Shown: piece by piece, positions 18,347 through 28,592 of the stretch
Layout of the letters: each line of letters begins with the position of its first letter
How positions within the stretch are numbered: the stretch's first letter is position 1
Source of the DNA: an uncultured Erysipelotrichaceae bacterium
GTDB lineage: Bacteria; Bacillota_I; Bacilli_A; Erysipelotrichales; Erysipelotrichaceae
Direction: 5' to 3'
Assembly: GCA_903789495.1 (NCBI GenBank)
Contig: CAIFEQ010000001.1
Span: 26,439-90,438, forward strand
Length of the DNA: 64,000 nucleotides
Made by a program: the position numbers and the translations under genes
The notes under the pieces: generated by a model
What the model was told of the DNA's origin: nothing
The model's input: the letters and a program-made list of their open reading frames with translations, nothing else
Databases searched by the model: none

Positions 18347-21300
18347 CTATTCGTATGGATGGAAGTTGCCGGCTTCGTCCCACCAGCCGCCGTCCACCCA
18401 GACACCGGTATTCGGATCGATGTAGCCGTAGGAGCTGCTGTCGGTATAGTGACCGGAGCAGGTTTCCGTCGGTGCCGTATCGGCTGTCGCATACTCCATG
18501 TATGCATACCCGGAGTCGGCGCAGGAACTGGAAGCCCTGAGGCCGGTCAGGCGGCAGACATAGTACTTGCTGATGCCAAGTTCTTCCGCCGTGGTATCCT
18601 GGATCTCCTGATCTTCCAGACCCTCGTGAATCGGATCCATATAGCTCTTCCACAGTGCCGAGGACTGATAATACGAGGAACTGTTGTAGAAGTCCACGTA
18701 GTCATCCGTCGAGATTCTCAGGAAGCTGGTGTAGTAGTGCGTATAGCCGCCGAAGCTGATAGCCTTGTGCTCATGCGTGCCGGTCTTGCCGCAGCTGGTA
18801 ACCGTGCTGAGGCGGGCATTGACACCCAGACCTTCCGTCATGTTCGTTTCCATCATGTCGGTGATCAGCCAGGCCGTCGATTCCGAGAAGACCCGGTGGC
18901 TTTCCACATTGTCGTCAGACAGGATCAGTTCTCCGGAACGGTCATATACCGCGGTATAGCAGTGCGGTTCAATGTATACGCCGTCATTGGCCAGGCAGGC
19001 ATAGGCTGCCGTCATCTCCATTGTCGTCACATCCACCGCACCCAGCGCCAGGCCGGCAGCGGTCTTCACAAGTTCATCCTCGGAGAAGCCTTCTTCCAGC
19101 ATGTAGTTATAGGAATTCTCCAGACCGACCCGTTCCAGCAGGAATCTGGCAGCCGGAATGTTATGCGACAGTTCCAGCGCCCGGCGCATGGTGATCGGAG
19201 CATCGGTATAGTCACCCTCGGGATACCCGTTGTCGACGCCGTAGCCCTCAATGGAATACGGCATATCATCCACCACGGTACCCGGATAGTCGCCTTCCTC
19301 CAGGGCCGGTGCATAGACGGACAGCGGCTTGATGCTCGAGCCGACGGCCTGCTTGGAGTCCACAGCCCGGTTGTAGCCTTCGACCTCGGTGGCCTGTTCA
19401 CGGCCGCCGACAATCGCCTTGACTTCACCGGTATGCTGGTCCATGACCACCGCCGAGAACTCGGCTTCCGATCCGCTCGAGGTCTGCGGATAGTTGTCAA
19501 ACTCCGAAGCTGCCGTCTGGACCGTCTCCTGAATGGTGGGATCAATGGTCAGATAGATCTTGTATCCGCCATTGCGGAACATGTCCTTGGTCTCGGCAAT
19601 GGCATCATCCGTGATTTCGGTTCCCTGCGCGGTCAGGTAATCTTCGGAGATTTCGGTCATCGCATAGTCGATGAAATAGGCATTGGCATAATACTCATCA
19701 CTGGTCTTGGCATTCCGCGCAGTCGGCGAAACCACCAGGGTATCTGCCATGGCCTCTTCATACTGCTCCTCCGTGATCTTGTCATTCTCCAGCATGGTGT
19801 AGAGCACCGTGTCGGTCCGCTCATTGGTCGGCGTCATGTCGCCTTTTTCATAATTCACCCGCGGACTGTAGTAGTTCGGACTCTGCACCAGGCCAGCCAG
19901 GCAGGCACACTCCCGCAGCGTCAGCTCATCCAGGCTCTTGCCGAAGTAATCCTCTGCCGCATTGACCACGCCATAGTTGGAGCCGCCCATGAGCATGGTA
20001 TTCAGATACCACTCCAGGATCTCGTCTTTCGACATCTCCCGTTCAAGCTTCAGAGCCAGGTAGATTTCCTGAATTTTTCGTTTATATGTGACCTCCTGGG
20101 TCAGGTACATGTTCTTGATCAGCTGCTGGGTGATCGTCGAAGCCCCATAGGAGGCGGTTCCGGTCAGCTGGCCCCAGATGGCCCCGATGAGCCGCTTGAT
20201 ATCGATGCCATGATGCTCATAGAAGTGATGATCCTCAATCGCAATGAAAGCATCGATCAGCTGCTGAGGCACATCTTCGATGGATACCCAGGTGATGTTC
20301 TCATTGGACCCGTAGTCCAGCAGGTATTCCCCGTTGGTGTCATAGATCTGCGAGGCCTGACTGTAGGTCGTCAGCTTGGACAGATCCAGTTCCGGCACAT
20401 CCTGCAGGTTATAGGCGATATAGCCGCACCCGGCCCCGAAAAGAGCCAGCAGGACAATCAGCACCGTCCGCAGAACATAGTGTTTCTTTTTCTTCTTTCC
20501 TCCGGCCGCTTTCCCGTTCTTTTTCTTACCGGAAGGTTTCGGCAGGCTGAAGCCTGCCAGGCCGGCTTTCTGTTCCGGCTGGGCTGTCTTTTCTGCCGTC
20601 TTCTGAGCGGCAGAGTTCCGGGCCTTTTCCGTCTGTGCAGTCTTATGTGTTTCGGCAGCAGAGGTCACCTGAACGGCCGGTTTCTGCTCTGATGCCGTGG
20701 TCTCTGCGGCCGCTGCCACGTTCTTTTCTGCGTCTGCTTCCGCTGTGTCCTTCTGGGCCGGTTTCTGCTTCTCTGCCGTCTTCTTTCCGGCTGCCGATGC
20801 AGTACCGACTGCGGCAGCGGTCTTCAGCGGCTGCTCAGACGTACTCCTCTCCGGCTCTGCGGCACTGGCATTCTTCTGCGCAGAAGCTTCCGCTGGGGAT
20901 GCCGGGCTGCTCTTCTTTTCCGTATGAAAAACCGGAATCTCGTAGGTTTCCTCACCTGCCGGATTCTTTTTCTTCGGCTGACTGCCGGTCTTGCTGCCGG
21001 AAGCAGTCTCCGGATGAAAGGCCGGCGGCACGGCTGCGCTGTGCTTTTCCAGCTGATTGACAAATTCAACTGCCGTAAAAGGATAGCTTAAGACAATCCC
21101 GGCTCCCTGCGGAGTGGGATTGGTCTCATCGCCAAGCAGAAAGACCGGCAGCTGCGGCTGCTCTTCCTTCAGGATCTGCGCCAGCCAGCGTCCCGTCTGT
21201 TTCTTCAGTGTTGAGGCAGGCAGAATGACTGCCTGATAGGTTCCGGAACTCGCTGCCTGATAGGCCGAGGAGCGTTCTGCGATAAATTCAGTCGGGATCT

Positions 21301-21379
21301 GATGGCTTTTCAGAATGGCTGCCAGATCAGACCGGAAATTCTTCTTTTCTTCAATAACCAGGATCTTCATTTGCTTCAC
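18347..21379 (-). CDS. Class A penicillin-binding protein (PBP1a-like) with N-terminal pseudo-receiver domain and low-complexity cytoplasmic linker
   Basis: GT51 motifs IEDHHFYEHHGID, GASTITQQLIKNMYL; transpeptidase SSIKP, SHN, KTGT; first ~110 aa resemble CheY fold: MKILVIEEKKNFRSDLAAILKSH...AVILPAS...PVFLLGDE...VLSYPFTAVEF. Confidence 0.92.
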   Translation of the reverse strand: MKQMKILVIEEKKNFRSDLAAILKSHQIPTEFIAERSSAYQAASSGTYQAVILPASTLKKQTGRWLAQILKEEQPQLPVFLLGDETNPTPQGAGIVLSYPFTAVEFVNQLEKHSAAVPPAFHPETASGSKTGSQPKKKNPAGEETYEIPVFHTEKKSSPASPAEASAQKNASAAEPERSTSEQPLKTAAAVGTASAAGKKTAEKQKPAQKDTAEADAEKNVAAAAETTASEQKPAVQVTSAAETHKTAQTEKARNSAAQKTAEKTAQPEQKAGLAGFSLPKPSGKKKNGKAAGGKKKKKHYVLRTVLIVLLALFGAGCGYIAYNLQDVPELDLSKLTTYSQASQIYDTNGEYLLDYGSNENITWVSIEDVPQQLIDAFIAIEDHHFYEHHGIDIKRLIGAIWGQLTGTASYGASTITQQLIKNMYLTQEVTYKRKIQEIYLALKLEREMSKDEILEWYLNTMLMGGSNYGVVNAAEDYFGKSLDELTLRECACLAGLVQSPNYYSPRVNYEKGDMTPTNERTDTVLYTMLENDKITEEQYEEAMADTLVVSPTARNAKTSDEYYANAYFIDYAMTEISEDYLTAQGTEITDDAIAETKDMFRNGGYKIYLTIDPTIQETVQTAASEFDNYPQTSSGSEAEFSAVVMDQHTGEVKAIVGGREQATEVEGYNRAVDSKQAVGSSIKPLSVYAPALEEGDYPGTVVDDMPYSIEGYGVDNGYPEGDYTDAPITMRRALELSHNIPAARFLLERVGLENSYNYMLEEGFSEDELVKTAAGLALGAVDVTTMEMTAAYACLANDGVYIEPHCYTAVYDRSGELILSDDNVESHRVFSESTAWLITDMMETNMTEGLGVNARLSTVTSCGKTGTHEHKAISFGGYTHYYTSFLRISTDDYVDFYNSSSYYQSSALWKSYMDPIHEGLEDQEIQDTTAEELGISKYYVCRLTGLRASSSCADSGYAYMEYATADTAPTETCSGHYTDSSSYGYIDPNTGVWVDGGWWDEAGNFHPYE

Positions 21380-21576
21380 CCGTCAGCCGGGCATAATGAT
21401 TATCGCCTATTTTTCCTAAAACGCAAACATCCAAGACTTAAGATTGCTGAATTTCCGAATCGGAAATTCTGTGTGAACACGGTACCGTATGTCTGCTTTT
21501 CCGGAAAAATTCCGGTCCTTTCTGCTCTGTCGGCTGAAGACTGCCGCAATGGTATAATCAGACGCGGAGGATTGCC

Positions 21577-21876
21577 ATGAAAACTATCGAAGTCGGTTTC
21601 TATGAGCGCTACCTGGGGCCGGAGCGCCGTCTGCGGATCGAGGTGCTGAGCAAGACGCCGGACGATTCCCAGCCCTGGCAGGCGGATCCGCGCCTCACTG
21701 CCGTTCATCAGTATAAACGCAAGGCCGGGAAGATCACCTTCCGGGTCGGCCAGAATGCTCCCATGGAGGCCGACCTCTGGCAGGTCCGCTACGATGAGCT
21801 GCCGGAAACGGAGTGGTACGAATATTTTACCGCCGGCATGAGTGATATTCACCCCAATGACCGGCTCAGCAGCTGA
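21577..21876 (+). CDS. Hypothetical protein, 99 aa
   Basis: Intact ORF upstream of and co-oriented with HAD gene. Confidence 0.6.
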   Translation: MKTIEVGFYERYLGPERRLRIEVLSKTPDDSQPWQADPRLTAVHQYKRKAGKITFRVGQNAPMEADLWQVRYDELPETEWYEYFTAGMSDIHPNDRLSS

Positions 21877-21885
21877 GGACCCGTC

Positions 21886-22593
21886 ATGATCAGAGGCGTT
21901 TTCTTTGATCTGGGCTGGACGCTGGAGTATCCGCAGTCCGGCGACTGGTTCCTTTCCCCGCTCTTCTACTCATACTACCCCCGGGAGAAACTGGCCGCCT
22001 GCCTGTCAGAGCCGCAGCGGCACGCTCTGCAGCAGCAGCTGCGGACCTACCTGACCGCGCACAACCATATTCATACCCTAAACGAGGAAGAGGAGATCTT
22101 CAAGACCTACTTCCGCCGCTGCGTCGAGGGAATGCACCTGGAAATCAGTGAACAGCGGGCTGCCGAACTGGCCCATGACCGGGTCACCAACTACACGGTC
22201 TATCCCCTGCTGCCCGGCACCCGGGAAACCCTGCAGGAGCTGAAAGAAAAAGGCTGCCGCATCGGTCTGATCAGCGATACCTGGCCCAGTTTCACCGCCC
22301 AGCTGGAGGCCATCGGTCTTCTGCCGCTGTTTGACAGCGTCACCGTCAGCTATGAACTGGGCGTGCTGAAACCGGATCCGGCCATGTTCCGGGATGCCCT
22401 GCAGAAAACAGGCCTGTCAGCGGAAGAAACGCTGTTTATCGATGATCTGCCCGCCAATCTGCAGGCCGCGCAGAAAGAAGGCATGCAGGTACTCCAGTCC
22501 CTGGCGGATCCCAGCCGGCCGGCCGATCCCGCCTATCGGGGCATTCACAATCCCGGCGAACTGCCAGCCCTGCTTCAGCGCATGCAGGAATGA
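21886..22593 (+). CDS. HAD family hydrolase
   Basis: GVFFDLGWTLEYP; LISDTWPSF; LKPDPAMFRDALQKTG; LFIDDLPANL. Confidence 0.88.
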   Translation: MIRGVFFDLGWTLEYPQSGDWFLSPLFYSYYPREKLAACLSEPQRHALQQQLRTYLTAHNHIHTLNEEEEIFKTYFRRCVEGMHLEISEQRAAELAHDRVTNYTVYPLLPGTRETLQELKEKGCRIGLISDTWPSFTAQLEAIGLLPLFDSVTVSYELGVLKPDPAMFRDALQKTGLSAEETLFIDDLPANLQAAQKEGMQVLQSLADPSRPADPAYRGIHNPGELPALLQRMQE

Positions 22594-22629
22594 AATAAAT
22601 GAGCTGCCCCTGCAGGCAGCTCAGTTTTG

Positions 22630-24453
22630 TTATTCCACCGTCACGGACTTGGCCAGGTTGCGGGGCTTATCCACATCGCAGCCCTTCAGGACCGCTGCGT
22701 AGTAGGCCAGGAACTGCAGCGGGATCACCGCGAGGATTCCGCACAGGGCCGGGGAGACGGCCGGCAGGCGGACAATCTCCGGGAACTTCTCGGCCGGAAT
22801 ATCGCTGGCCGTGATCAGAATGATCCGGGCACCGCGGGCAATGGTCTCTTCAATATTCGACATGGTCTTGGCGGCCACGTTTTCCTGAGTGGCGACGGCC
22901 ACCACGACTGTATCCTTTTCGATCAGGGCAATCGGACCGTGTTTCAGTTCACCCGCATAATAGGCATCCGCATGGATGTAGGAGACTTCCTTCAGCTTCA
23001 GGGCTCCTTCCAGAGCGGTCGGGTAATCCAGCTGACGGCCGATGAAGTACACGTCATGCTGGTCTTTCATCAGTTCGGCATAGTGCTTCATCTGCTCCTC
23101 GCACTTCAGCATTTCTTCCGCCAGGGCCGGCAGATGCCGCAGATCCTTGATCAGCTTCTGCTTCTGAGGAATCTCGAAGTGCATCAGTTCGCTCAGCTTC
23201 AGAATCAGCAGGGTAAGCAGGGTGAGCTGGGTCGTATAGGCCTTGGTCGAAGCCACGGCAATCTCCGGACCGGCACTGGTGTACAGGGTCGCCTCGGCCA
23301 GCCGGGAGATGGAAGAGCCCAGTACATTGGTGATGGCAATCGTATGGGCACCCTTTTCTTTGGCAATCCGCAGGGCACTCAGGGTATCTGCCGTTTCCCC
23401 GGACTGACTCACATAGATGCAGAGCACATGCTCATTCAGCACCGGATGGCCATAGCGGAACTCACTGGCCGGTACGGCCAGGCATTCCACCTCGCTGCAG
23501 GCTTCCAGCTGTTTGCCGGCATACACACAGGCGTGATACGCCGTCCCGCAGGCAATCAGGTAGATCCGCTGCACTTCCGTCCAGCTGATCGGCAGGCCGG
23601 CAATCTCCTTCATGATGACATGATTCTGACGGTCAAAGCGGCCCCGCAGGGTTTCCTGAATGGCATACGGCTGTTCATGAATTTCCTTGAGCATGAAGGA
23701 ATCATAGCCGCCCTTCTGCGCCGCTTCGACGTCATAGGGAATATGCATCCAGTGCTGCGGCAGTTCGTTGCCGTCAAAGTCATACAGGGTGATGCCGTCC
23801 TTCTTCAGAATGGCCACCTGCCCGTCATCCATCGGCAGCACATCCTTGGTATAGGCCAGCAGTGCGGTCGGATCCGAGCCGCAGAAACTGCTGTCCTTGG
23901 TCTTGCCCAGCACCATCGGCGAGCTCATCTTGGCCACGTAGACGGTATTGGGATCAAAGGTCGCTACGGCACACAGGCCGAAGCTGCCTTCCAGTTCCCG
24001 GATGGTCGTGAAGAAGGCCTTTTCCAGGTCATGATTCTGCTTGTAGTGATAGTCCAGCAGCTGCACGATGACCTCACTGTCGGTATCCGAGGCAAAGTGC
24101 TGCCCGGCCTCCGTGAGCATCTTTCTCAATGATTCCCAGTTCTCGATGATGCCGTTATGCACGATGGAGATCGTGTTGTCCTCGTTGTTGTGCGGGTGAG
24201 CATTCAGGTTGCTGGGAATGCCATGCGTTGCCCAGCGGGTATGCCCGATCCCCGTATTCATCGTGCACCTGTCATAATCGATGGTCTTCTCCAGTTCCTC
24301 CAGGCGTCCCTTGGCCTTGTAGGTCAGCAGACCCTTATGGTTGACCAGAGTCACGCCGGCGCTGTCATACCCGCGGTATTCCAGCTTCTCCAGACCCTGC
24401 AGCAGATACGGCAGAGCAGCATCTCTGCCGGTGTAGCCGGTGATTCCACACAT
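22630..24453 (-). CDS. glmS: Glutamine--fructose-6-phosphate aminotransferase
   Basis: MCGITGYTGRDAALPYLLQGLEKLEYRGYDSAGV; CGTAYHAC; C-terminal KPRNLAKSVTVE. Confidence 0.97.
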   Translation of the reverse strand: MCGITGYTGRDAALPYLLQGLEKLEYRGYDSAGVTLVNHKGLLTYKAKGRLEELEKTIDYDRCTMNTGIGHTRWATHGIPSNLNAHPHNNEDNTISIVHNGIIENWESLRKMLTEAGQHFASDTDSEVIVQLLDYHYKQNHDLEKAFFTTIRELEGSFGLCAVATFDPNTVYVAKMSSPMVLGKTKDSSFCGSDPTALLAYTKDVLPMDDGQVAILKKDGITLYDFDGNELPQHWMHIPYDVEAAQKGGYDSFMLKEIHEQPYAIQETLRGRFDRQNHVIMKEIAGLPISWTEVQRIYLIACGTAYHACVYAGKQLEACSEVECLAVPASEFRYGHPVLNEHVLCIYVSQSGETADTLSALRIAKEKGAHTIAITNVLGSSISRLAEATLYTSAGPEIAVASTKAYTTQLTLLTLLILKLSELMHFEIPQKQKLIKDLRHLPALAEEMLKCEEQMKHYAELMKDQHDVYFIGRQLDYPTALEGALKLKEVSYIHADAYYAGELKHGPIALIEKDTVVVAVATQENVAAKTMSNIEETIARGARIILITASDIPAEKFPEIVRLPAVSPALCGILAVIPLQFLAYYAAVLKGCDVDKPRNLAKSVTVE

Positions 24454-24499
24454 GATGAAAACATCCTCCTTGTCTGTCGGTTCCGGGAAGGATGCCGGA

Positions 24500-24621
24500 T
24501 GGATCTGCTCAGTCCTCACGGGCTGTTTTTTCCCATCGCTCAGGCCGCATCAGGCCTCCGTGCCATCCGCCGAATCTTTCGATCGACACGGTCCTCGTCA
24601 ACTGCCAGGCAGTTCAGGCGC
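24500..24621 (-). ncRNA. glmS ribozyme
   Basis: minus strand (A/A)GCGCCTGAACTGCCTGGCAGTTGACGAGGACCGTGTCGATCGAAAGATTCGGCGGATGGCACGG matches conserved glmS ribozyme core upstream of glmS. Confidence 0.92.
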
Positions 24622-24651
24622 TTCTTTTGTTCTTTCTTCCGGAACGTTTCC

Positions 24652-24657
24652 ATTATA
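24652..24657 (-). promoter_or_regulatory. Probable -10 element (TATAAT) of glmS transcript
   Basis: minus strand GGGTATAATGG ~30 nt upstream of ribozyme cleavage site. Confidence 0.6.
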
Positions 24658-24759
24658 CCCTGCCTGGATGAAGAGAAGCTGAAGATATCTGAACTCCTTT
24701 CTGACGTCACAAAAGGACAGCCCGCAGGCTGTCCCGGTGTAACGGATTCAGAAACCGGC

Positions 24760-26739
<1,980 letters not shown>

Positions 26740-26860
26740 CAGATTACCCCCTGACTGCGCACAAAAAAGCGCATTACGCAAATTATTATTACACTAACCA
26801 GTTTTGAAAAGCAATCTTCCGAAGGCTGTTTTATGCCGTTTTATGCCGAATCTGACCTCT

Positions 26861-27352
26861 TTATTTCAGTTCAATGTAACCGAATTTGTACTGACTGTGG
26901 CGTACGGCCCAGGACAGATCCAGACCGCTGGAGGCAATGATGAAATCTGCCGCTTTCCTGTCCGTCTCTTCCCGGAACTCTGCCAGCTGCAGCCAGCAGG
27001 CTCCCCTGCCGGAGGCAAAACAGTCTGGCCGCTGGCGGGGTTCGGGACAGGGCATCGGTTCGGAAGCAGAGCGGATGGCCAGCACTCTGGCCCGGAAGGC
27101 AATCTCATTGTCGTAGTGCGCATTATGAATCAGGAAGTACAGATGCAGCTTCTGCCCTTCTGCCATGCCCTGCTGATACTGTCTGAGGCGGCGGGGACTC
27201 ATGCCCCGAGGCAGTGAACTGACGTCCCACCAGAGGGGTCCTTTCTCCTGTTCGGTCTGCATATAAATACGGACGGTCTGCTCCCCGTCCAGGGGCCGCC
27301 CATCCTTGTCCTGAATCTGCCCAAGCTTGATGAAGAGATCGGTATGAAACAT
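26861..27352 (-). CDS. Hypothetical protein
   Basis: Intact ORF, likely start MFHTDLFIKLG; no recognised family. Confidence 0.55.
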   Translation of the reverse strand: MFHTDLFIKLGQIQDKDGRPLDGEQTVRIYMQTEQEKGPLWWDVSSLPRGMSPRRLRQYQQGMAEGQKLHLYFLIHNAHYDNEIAFRARVLAIRSASEPMPCPEPRQRPDCFASGRGACWLQLAEFREETDRKAADFIIASSGLDLSWAVRHSQYKFGYIELK

Positions 27353-27423
27353 AGGCCCTCCGGGCACATTTCCGCCAGATTTCCAGGATCATTTTATACT
27401 GAATGCGGAAGGAGGCAAAACAG

Positions 27424-27645
27424 ATGTATCGTACGACCCTGCGGATTGACGGCATTGCCTGCGGAGCCTGCGTCATGAAGATCACGTCCTGCCTGGAAGC
27501 GATCGGTGCGCAGAATATCCACATCGATCAGCTCAGCGGACACACTTCCTTCGAGACGCAGGAGAAACCGGATATGGGTTCCATCATCGAGGCGGTCAAA
27601 AAATATGACTACCGGCCTTATGAGGTGCGAATCACGGCAGAATGA
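27424..27645 (+). CDS. Stand-alone heavy-metal-associated (HMA) domain protein
   Basis: TTLRIDGIACGACVMKITSCLEAI. Confidence 0.75.
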   Translation: MYRTTLRIDGIACGACVMKITSCLEAIGAQNIHIDQLSGHTSFETQEKPDMGSIIEAVKKYDYRPYEVRITAE

Positions 27646-27685
27646 TTGAAAAGAAGCAAAGCCTTCGTTATAATACTGACGGCGC

Positions 27686-27761
27686 GCCAGTTTAGCTCAG
27701 TTGGTAGAGCAACTCATTCGTAATGAGTAGGTCGTAGGTTCGATTCCCATAACTGGCACCA
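27686..27761 (+). tRNA. tRNA-Thr(CGT); integration site, 3' part is attL
   Basis: GCCAGTTTAGCTCAGTTGGTAGAGCAACTCATTCGTAATGAGTAGGTCGTAGGTTCGATTCCCATAACTGGCACCA. Confidence 0.95.
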
Positions 27762-27767
27762 TCAGCA
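27717..27767 (+). repeat. attL direct repeat
   Basis: Copy of the 51 bp core within tRNA-Thr 3' end. Confidence 0.93.
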
Positions 27768-27773
27768 AAAACA

Positions 27774-27815
27774 CTCAGAAATGGCTTGATATAGCACATT
27801 CTGAGCTTTTTATTT
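27774..27815 (+). terminator. Element-derived terminator now following tRNA-Thr
   Basis: CTCAGAA...TTCTGAGCTTTTTATTTT. Confidence 0.6.
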
Positions 27816-28429
27816 TCTTCACGTTTAGATGCATGCGTTTCCTGAATTTTCCTATTTTGGGGACAATTTGGAGACACTCATGTGGAATTATGCATTTTCT
27901 AGGAATGTGTTTACTGGGTTGCACACAATACTGCGGTGCCCAGCAAAGGCAACTCTGAGATTAAACACATATAACTCTAATTAGATGCATAAATATCCTT
28001 AAATTTGAATCTTCAAAAATGATGCTCTGCCCTCAACGTTCCCTCACAAATCTATGTGTTTTTCACAATGTGGGGGGACATCAAGAGCCGCAGCCAGACA
28101 CGGCACACATGAAGAGAAGAACAGAAAGTGCACCATAGGAAGGACAGACATCAGGCAAGCCAAGACGGAAGCCACAGGCAGAAGGAAGCTGAACAGAGGA
28201 TGTGCCGTAGCAGGGAAGCAGTCAACAATGGCAGAAAGGCCAGAAGAAACAGCAGAGGTACGATTGAAAGGAAAAATATTTACGGTGTTCAGTTGCATGT
28301 TTTTCAAACTGCGAGTGAAGAATTAATTGAATAGCGTAATAGACAGCCTGACAAGATGGATAATATACGCGGTTTGATCCGTGCAGACACGAAGAAACAG
28401 GGCATTCCTACCAACGAATGACAGAATTA

Positions 28430-28444
28430 TGCACATGTTGCACA
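28430..28444 (+). repeat. Iteron-like copy 1 TGCACATGTTGCACA
   Basis: 15-mer shared with copies 2 and 3. Confidence 0.75.
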
Positions 28445-28501
28445 GCATTTTAGGACACAGAAATGCCGAATAATGGTTTAGTTATGCGGTTTATGGCGAT
28501 T

Positions 28502-28516
28502 TGTGCAAAATGTGCA
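28502..28516 (-). repeat. Iteron-like copy 2 (inverted), TGTGCAAAATGTGCA
   Basis: Exact reverse complement of copy 3. Confidence 0.8.
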
Positions 28517-28569
28517 TTTTTATATAGCCCTATATAAGAAATTAAATTCTGAGAACGGCTATATATTTT

Positions 28570-28584
28570 TGCACATTTTGCACA
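28570..28584 (+). repeat. Iteron-like copy 3 TGCACATTTTGCACA
   Basis: Exact reverse complement of copy 2; pair forms inverted repeat extended by TATATAGCC/GGCTATATA. Confidence 0.8.
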
Positions 28585-28592
28585 GTTACTTA

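Noticed and set aside
18359-20692. 777 aa plus-strand ORF
   Set aside because: Antisense to the PBP coding region; composition typical of shadow ORFs in GC-rich DNA
27692-27877. 61 aa ORF overlapping tRNA-Thr/attL
   Set aside because: Artefact spanning the tRNA and att/arm region; no RBS
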